A DNA stretch of 18,973 bases from NCBI GenBank assembly GCA_002067405.1, contig MVRP01000069.1, positions 1 to 18,973 of the forward strand, in the 5' to 3' direction. Positions within the stretch are counted from its first letter, which is position 1. The number at the start of each line of letters is the position of its first letter. Below, one piece after another: positions 14,993 through 18,973 of the stretch. A program made the position numbers and the translations under genes. The DNA is from Syntrophorhabdaceae bacterium PtaU1.Bin034. Its GTDB lineage: Bacteria; Desulfobacterota_G; Syntrophorhabdia; Syntrophorhabdales; WCHB1-27. Under the pieces are notes generated by a model. It did not search any database. It worked only from the letters and a program-made list of their open reading frames with translations, and was not told the DNA's origin.

Positions 14993-17221
14993 CTATCCTA
15001 TTCCCGCATACACGCCAATGTGATATGCCACGACACCACCAAGGAAGGATATGGCAAGCATAAACAGGAATGATGAGAGAAACCATTTCCAGCTCCCCAT
15101 CTCCTGCTTCATTACGGCGACAGTAGCCGCACACGGGACAAAGAGCATGAGTACCACGAGAAACGCGAGCGCCGACGCATGGGTCATCGCCCTCGGCAGC
15201 ACTTCCCTCAACCCTTCCTGCCCAACACCGTAAAGCACTGCGAGAGTAGCCACAGCGTTCTCCTTTGCCACCAGGCTGGAAACAAGGGCTATCATCTCTT
15301 TCCAGCCGAGCCCCATCGGCCCGCCTATGGGCTCCAATATCCTCCCTATTGAGGCGAGAAGGCTCGTCTCAATTCTCCCCCCCGGCATGTTGGAAAGCAG
15401 CCAGACGATGACCGAAGCCAGTACGATGACCGTGCCCGCCCTTTTCACAAAGGCAACGGTTCTGTTCCATACGACAATGGCTATGGTCCTGGGATCAGGC
15501 TTATGATAAAGAGGCAGTTCCATAATGAAAGGCATGGGCTCGTGCTTCAGGAACACCCTGCTGATGATCATGCCGCACATCCCGAGTACAAGGATGTTGA
15601 TCGCAAGAAGAAGCCACGAGACAAATGACGCATGTTCGGCAAAAACAGCCGCACATACGAACGTGAGCACGGCAAGGCGGGCGGTGCACGGAACAAAAGG
15701 CGTCAGAAATATGGTAAGGAGGCGGGCCTTTTTTGATTCTATGATACGCGCACCTATTACCGACGGAACATTGCACCCGAAACCCAGGCATAACGGGAGA
15801 AAGCTTTTCCCGTGAAGACCGACAATATGCATAAATCTGTCCATCACGAATGCCGCTCGGGCCATATAGCCGACATCCTCTAGGAACGTGAGGCAGACGA
15901 AAAATATGAGGAGTATTGGCAGGAACGTGAGGACCGAGCCTGCTCCCCCGATAATCCCGTTAACAACGAGTCCTGAAAGCCATTGCGGTACCCCCGCTAT
16001 GGACGTCTCAACGAACCGGGCAAAAAGGCCCATCAGCCATTCAATCCGGTGTTGAACAGGAAAGCCGACCTTGTAAGTCAATACAAAGACAAGGGCGAGT
16101 ATGCCGAGGAGCACAGGGATACCGAGGAGAGGCTGTGTGAGGAGATGGTCGATGCGGTCCGTCATCAGCACCTGTCCTCTCTTGAACCGGGAGACTGCCA
16201 CCCGGGTCACCATTTCTATCCAGTCATAGCGTCCCCCCACGACCGCACGGAGGGCATCCTCGTGTTCGATAAGCAGGCTTTGGATCTCGTTCCAGGCATC
16301 GTCAGGCAGCACCCCCCGGAGCATCGCCAACGCTTCGGGGTCGCCCTCCATCAGTTTTGTTGCCAGCCACCGATCGGTATAGTCGGGAGGAACATAATCA
16401 GCGACGAGTTCCATGAGCCGGAGGTAGATCGCTTTATGGTCGGCAGAGACATCGGGAAGTCGCGGATTATAATCGATCTTGCCCCTTGCCGCATCCTCTA
16501 TGAGGGGGACAAGCTCTCTTATCCCTTTGTTCTTGGTTGCGATTATTGACACTACGGGTATGCCGAGGGATCGCTGGAGCGCCGCCGCGTCCACCCGGAT
16601 GCCCTGGTCCTCCGCGACGTCCATCATGTTGACCGCGACAATCACGGGGACGTTAAGGAGAAGCAATTCGGACAGGAGATAGAGGCTTCTTTCGAGCGCT
16701 GATGCATTAACCACGAGAACCGTGACATCCGGCCGCTCCTGCATGATGAATTCCCTCGCGGCCCTCTCCTCTTCAGAAAAGGCCGTAAGGCTGTACGTCC
16801 CGGGCAAGTCGACGATTCGCATTTCGATGTCGCCCACTACGTGGATGCCTTCCTTCTTTTCAACCGTCTTGCCCGGCCAGTTGCCCACGTGCTGCGAAAG
16901 GCCTGTAAGTATGTTAAAAACAGTCGACTTTCCAACGTTTGGCTGTCCGGCGAGGGCAACAAGTAATGTCTCTTTCTCTGCTGCGGGAACGACCTTCGAG
17001 ACAAAAACCCTTGACGATTCCAGCCTTCCGAGGGCCAGCCGTGTATCGGAAGCAAGCAGGATCACTGAGCCCCCGGTATTCCTCAGCACCTTTATGGTGG
17101 TGCCCGGCACAAGGCCCATTGCCGCAAGCCGGCTGGTAAGGCTCTCCCCGCCTGCTATGGAACGAACAATCCCTTCATCGCCCTCCCTGAGTGATGTTAC
17201 CGTCAGTACCTCGTTCTTCAT
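14993..17221 (-). CDS. feoB: Ferrous iron transporter FeoAB (FeoA domain fused to FeoB)
   Basis: GTP-driven Fe(II) uptake across the inner membrane. The protein has 742 residues. Residues 1-78 form an FeoA SH3-like domain (SLREGDEGIVRSIAG, RLAAMGLVPGTTIKVL). The G-protein domain follows with G1 GQPNVGKST (92-100), G3 DLPGTYSL (138-145) and G4 NMMD (198-201). A helical domain lies at about 250-350 and the membrane region at about 365-742, with two gate-type motifs, FGCNVPSVIGAR and PFVPCTARLAVL, whose Cys residues are typical of FeoB. Fusion to FeoA is found in several anaerobes. The ATG has only a weak ribosome site (AAGAGA). It has a strong promoter at 17260-17288 and ridA follows 22 bases later. 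Confidence 0.96.
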   Translation of the reverse strand: MKNEVLTVTSLREGDEGIVRSIAGGESLTSRLAAMGLVPGTTIKVLRNTGGSVILLASDTRLALGRLESSRVFVSKVVPAAEKETLLVALAGQPNVGKSTVFNILTGLSQHVGNWPGKTVEKKEGIHVVGDIEMRIVDLPGTYSLTAFSEEERAAREFIMQERPDVTVLVVNASALERSLYLLSELLLLNVPVIVAVNMMDVAEDQGIRVDAAALQRSLGIPVVSIIATKNKGIRELVPLIEDAARGKIDYNPRLPDVSADHKAIYLRLMELVADYVPPDYTDRWLATKLMEGDPEALAMLRGVLPDDAWNEIQSLLIEHEDALRAVVGGRYDWIEMVTRVAVSRFKRGQVLMTDRIDHLLTQPLLGIPVLLGILALVFVLTYKVGFPVQHRIEWLMGLFARFVETSIAGVPQWLSGLVVNGIIGGAGSVLTFLPILLIFFVCLTFLEDVGYMARAAFVMDRFMHIVGLHGKSFLPLCLGFGCNVPSVIGARIIESKKARLLTIFLTPFVPCTARLAVLTFVCAAVFAEHASFVSWLLLAINILVLGMCGMIISRVFLKHEPMPFIMELPLYHKPDPRTIAIVVWNRTVAFVKRAGTVIVLASVIVWLLSNMPGGRIETSLLASIGRILEPIGGPMGLGWKEMIALVSSLVAKENAVATLAVLYGVGQEGLREVLPRAMTHASALAFLVVLMLFVPCAATVAVMKQEMGSWKWFLSSFLFMLAISFLGGVVAYHIGVYAGIG

Positions 17222-17259
17222 CTGTCTCTTCTTGTATCCGAAATGGCTGCTCAGGACAG

Positions 17260-17288
17260 TTTATACCTGCATTTCCGCCAAATGTCAA
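17260..17288 (-). promoter_or_regulatory. Strong sigma70 promoter of feoAB-ridA
   Basis: A perfect TTGACA (plus 17283-17288) is separated by 17 bases from TATAAA (17260-17265) on the minus strand, about 40 bases before the feoB ATG. This is the closest match to consensus in the window. I do not see a clear Fur box over it. Confidence 0.65.
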
Positions 17289-17298
17289 CGTGGACAGG

Positions 17299-17322
17299 GC
17301 CGGCAGGACTGGTCCTGTCGGC
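17299..17322. repeat. 24-base inverted repeat upstream of the feoAB promoter
   Basis: GCCGGCAGGAC (17299-17309) and GTCCTGTCGGC (17312-17322) form 11 pairs with one G-T, around a two-base centre. It starts ten bases upstream of the feoAB -35. It has no T-run on either strand, so an operator or activator site for feoAB is as likely as a terminator of the upstream gene. The rest of the 340-base gap (17222-17561) holds the promoter and, at low confidence, one small ORF. Confidence 0.4.
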
Positions 17323-17407
17323 ACGGACTTTGGTTAATCAAGCCTTGAAGGTCTAAAAACGTGGTAAGCAATCGGGGACGTGGACGGCTGTCAGGCTTTG
17401 ATGGAAT

Positions 17408-17518
17408 CTATATGCGATTAACCGCAAAGAAAACTGAGAAACCCGCAAAAACTTCAAGGGAAGCTGCCAAAAGAAACGCTCTGTCATCAGGCTCGCCTGG
17501 GGTCCCGGTCTCTGTCAT
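17408..17518 (-). CDS. Possible 36-residue hydrophobic small protein
   Basis: A short frame lies downstream of the swivel-domain gene on the same strand. GGGG eight bases before the ATG could serve as a ribosome site. The protein starts with an acidic, polar stretch (MTETGTPGEPDDR) and then has a hydrophobic segment, AFLLAASLEVFAGFSVFFAV, long enough to span a membrane, ending NRI. The frame continues from a longer shadow in the swivel gene, so chance is a real possibility. Nothing in it identifies a function. Confidence 0.25.
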   Translation of the reverse strand: MTETGTPGEPDDRAFLLAASLEVFAGFSVFFAVNRI

Positions 17519-17561
17519 CGGCGCTTCCCCGCCGTCACGAAACGGCCTTACGATCCAGGCT

Positions 17562-18050
17562 TTAGTGCTTTTTTGAATGCCGGCCTCCCGCCCTCTTTGC
17601 CTTGGAGCCGACAGCCAACTGAGGACGGACCATCGTCTCATACGGATCTCCAAGCACGTAGACCTTGCCCGCCGATCCATCGACGAGCACATGATCGCCG
17701 TCGTTTACCTTACCGACGAAATGCCCGATGCCGACGACAGCCGGGACATCGAACAGCCTAGCGTAGTTTGCGCCGATCGCGAGCGGTCCTCCCTGTCGCG
17801 TTACGATCCCGGCGACTCGGGACATCACAGCGGCAAGGCTTGGCGAAGCGCTTTCGAAGAACAAAATAGCATCCTTTTCGACGGTTCTCAGTTCTTCGGG
17901 GGACGAGGCTATCCGGCATTGGCCCACCGCAATCCCTTCAGAGGCAGGATACCCCTTAAAAAGCTTCACCACTATTCTGCCGGCAACCACCATCGACTCC
18001 GTCCGGGATTCGTTAAAAGCAAATTGATTCAAGACCCTTGAAGCTTCCAT
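17562..18050 (-). CDS. Stand-alone PEP-synthase-type swivelling domain lacking the phospho-His
   Basis: The protein has 162 residues. Residues 32-133 match the mobile phosphohistidine domain of PEP synthase, PPDK and phenylphosphate synthase in layout: GYPASEGIAVG (33-43), AGIVTRQGG (80-88), VPAVVGIG (102-109) and DGDHVLVDGSAGKVYVL (117-133). The usual GGxT(S/C)HAA phospho-acceptor segment instead reads GGPLAIGANYAR (87-98), so Ile92 stands in the catalytic His position. No ATP-grasp or PEP domain is attached. AAGGAGGAG lies just before the ATG. ubiX is the preceding gene, 107 bases upstream. It may be a non-catalytic partner of a larger enzyme; that is inference. The C-terminus is basic (SKAKRAGGRHSKKH). 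Confidence 0.8.
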   Translation of the reverse strand: MEASRVLNQFAFNESRTESMVVAGRIVVKLFKGYPASEGIAVGQCRIASSPEELRTVEKDAILFFESASPSLAAVMSRVAGIVTRQGGPLAIGANYARLFDVPAVVGIGHFVGKVNDGDHVLVDGSAGKVYVLGDPYETMVRPQLAVGSKAKRAGGRHSKKH

Positions 18051-18157
18051 TGATACTCCTCCTTAATTATGAGCGAAATATCCTTATTCGATATTCGATC
18101 AGTCGCCCTGTCCATTTGCCAAGCGAACCTCACCGTTTCCGAATAACATGCAGTTCC

Positions 18158-18772
18158 TTATGAGCCCTGATTGTCAACTGCCTCCTTACAACCCTCAACA
18201 ACCTTCATCTCGTCCTTTGATCCCCACCTTCTAAAGAGGTGTCCGTCGAGGGAGAAGAGATCGAGGACCTTTCCGACTGTTTGGTTGATGAGATCGCTCA
18301 TGCTCTTCGGTTTATGATAGAAAGCGGGTACAGGAGGCATGACGATTCCCCCCATACGCGTCACACGGGTCATAAGATCGATCTGTCCTTGATGCAGGGG
18401 GGTTTCCCTTACAAGAAGAACGAGTCGTCTCCGTTCCTTCAACATGACATCAGCGGCCCTTATCAAAAGATTATAGTTGAATGAATGAGCAATCCCGGAA
18501 AGCGATTTGATGGAGCACGGCATGACGACCATCCCGTCTACCTTGAAGGATCCGCTTGCTATGGCTGCCCCCACATCATCGATGTTATATACGGCGGATG
18601 CCATGGATTGGAGACTCTCCAAGGTGCAGTCGGTTTCGATCACTATGTTTCGTGCAGCCGAATGAGTGATCACCAGGTGTGTTTCCACCCCGCATTGAGA
18701 CAGAGCCTCCAAGACACGGATACCGTAAATAACACCGGTGGCTCCCGACATACCGACAACAAGGCTGCTCAT
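18158..18772 (-). CDS. ubiX: Flavin prenyltransferase (UbiX/Pad1 family)
   Basis: Makes prenylated FMN, the cofactor of UbiD-type reversible decarboxylases. The protein has 204 residues. The N-terminal FMN-binding motif is VGMSGATGVIYG (6-17), then MVVMPCSIKSLSGIAHS (81-97), LLVRETPLH with Arg122-Glu123 (119-127), and AFYHKPKSMSDL with Tyr152. These match the prenyl-phosphate-binding and active-site residues known in UbiX. VLDLFSLDGHLFRRWG follows, as in the family. A UbiD partner is not in the window but could be the truncated gene upstream. GGAAG lies six bases before the ATG. The swivel-domain gene follows. In anaerobes without ubiquinone such ubiX genes usually serve aromatic (de)carboxylation. 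Confidence 0.93.
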   Translation of the reverse strand: MSSLVVGMSGATGVIYGIRVLEALSQCGVETHLVITHSAARNIVIETDCTLESLQSMASAVYNIDDVGAAIASGSFKVDGMVVMPCSIKSLSGIAHSFNYNLLIRAADVMLKERRRLVLLVRETPLHQGQIDLMTRVTRMGGIVMPPVPAFYHKPKSMSDLINQTVGKVLDLFSLDGHLFRRWGSKDEMKVVEGCKEAVDNQGS

Positions 18773-18838
18773 TCAGCACTTCCGGTCTTCAGCCCGGCAT
18801 TCATCAGCACACCTGCAGTAAGTAAGCATCGCATTCAT
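18773..18838 (-). CDS. Possible 21-residue Cys-rich ORF abutting ubiX
   Basis: On the minus strand an ATG opens 21 codons ending YCRCADECRAEDRKC, with the TGA immediately followed by the ubiX ATG. The same frame stays open back to the window edge and adds ACKRCC. Short Cys-containing subunits (about 75 residues) accompany some UbiD/UbiX decarboxylases, but this one is much shorter and overlaps a repeat that supplies some of the codons. No good ribosome site is seen, so it is probably not a gene. Confidence 0.12.
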   Translation of the reverse strand: MNAMLTYCRCADECRAEDRKC

Positions 18839-18844
18839 CAGCAC
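18797..18844. repeat. 14-base direct repeat with 34-base period upstream of ubiX
   Basis: GCATTCATCAGCAC occurs perfectly at 18797-18810 and 18831-18844, separated by 20 bases. Both copies lie in the 83-base gap between the truncated gene and ubiX. It may be a binding site or the trace of a local duplication. Confidence 0.6.
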
Positions 18845-18855
18845 CAAGACCTTCT

Positions 18856-18973
18856 CTATGCAACAACGCTTACAGGCTCGTTGGCGCCCGCGCTGGTCAA
18901 CTGTGCCGTGAACTGGTCCCACCTGCCCTGTGCTTCGAGGATAAATTGGGCAAGTTCCCTCACCACGCCTTTG
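18856..18973 (-). CDS. C-terminal end of an unidentified gene (truncated by the window)
   Basis: Only the last 38 codons are present, ending in TAG at 18856-18858. The residues GVVRELAQFILEAQG and RWDQFTAQLTSAG are protein-like, helical and encoded with a GC-rich third position, and the frame opens to the window edge. I chose this frame over the overlapping Cys-rich frame for that reason. It lies 83 bases before ubiX on the same strand, so it likely belongs to the same operon. A UbiD-type decarboxylase or a PEP-synthase-like partner would fit the context, but the fragment itself identifies neither. Confidence 0.55.
   Translation of the reverse strand, partial: KGVVRELAQFILEAQGRWDQFTAQLTSAGANEPVSVVA

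Noticed and set aside
17299..17322. Intrinsic terminator for the swivel gene
   Set aside because: The hairpin is strong but neither strand has a T-run after it, so I list it as an inverted repeat only.
17361..17576. 71-codon plus-strand frame in the gap between feoAB and the swivel gene
   Set aside because: Composition changes abruptly, no ribosome site is evident, and it runs into the swivel gene on the opposite strand.
1..18973. CRISPR arrays, tRNA or rRNA genes, insertion sequences
   Set aside because: No regularly spaced repeats beyond the pair near ubiX, no cloverleaf sequences and no transposase-like proteins were seen.

Overview
The window (about 19 kb, fairly GC-rich) is a dense bacterial chromosome segment. 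It carries only metabolic, transport and stress genes, with no mobile elements, rRNA/tRNA genes or CRISPR arrays visible. A fused nuoCD, an anaerobe-style FeoA-FeoB fusion, a full-length transketolase heading a pentose-phosphate operon, and a ubiX gene paired with a PEP-synthase-like swivelling domain suggest a Gram-negative, probably anaerobic bacterium of the deltaproteobacterial/Desulfobacterota type. An aromatic-degrading syntroph is conceivable. This placement is inference from gene content only.

Layout. (1) 1-2935, minus strand: nuoA-nuoB-nuoCD, encoding the peripheral arm of complex I, behind its own sigma70-like promoter. (2) 3073-8076, minus: tkt-tal-zwf-pgl, a tightly overlapping pentose-phosphate operon with a promoter at 8205-8233. 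No 6-phosphogluconate dehydrogenase gene is present. (3) 8335-10278, plus: an acetolactate synthase gene (ilvB, AHAS I-like) preceded by a well-formed transcription attenuator. The attenuator has a Leu/Val-rich leader peptide, a 13-bp antiterminator and an 11-bp terminator hairpin with seven T. A small secreted Tyr/Pro-rich protein follows. (4) 10722-13261, minus: a stress-flavoured group with a baeRF3-type release-factor-like protein, a general-stress-protein-17M-like protein and a phosphoribosyltransferase. (5) 13339-14590: a divergent Nudix hydrolase / amidohydrolase pair whose promoters overlap. (6) 14587-17288, minus: feoAB (ferrous iron uptake) followed closely by ridA (enamine/imine deaminase). 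(7) 17562-18973, minus: a phosphohistidine-swivel-like protein that lacks the phospho-accepting histidine, the flavin prenyltransferase ubiX, and the last 38 codons of an unidentified gene running off the window.

How the genes fit together. Tkt, Tal, Zwf and Pgl make NADPH and interconvert sugar phosphates, and complex I next to them consumes NADH. IlvB feeds branched-chain amino acid synthesis under Leu/Val attenuation, and RidA commonly protects PLP-dependent steps of amino-acid metabolism. The most notable items are the ilvB attenuator and the His-less swivel domain beside ubiX. The latter may belong to an aromatic (de)carboxylation locus extending beyond the right edge.
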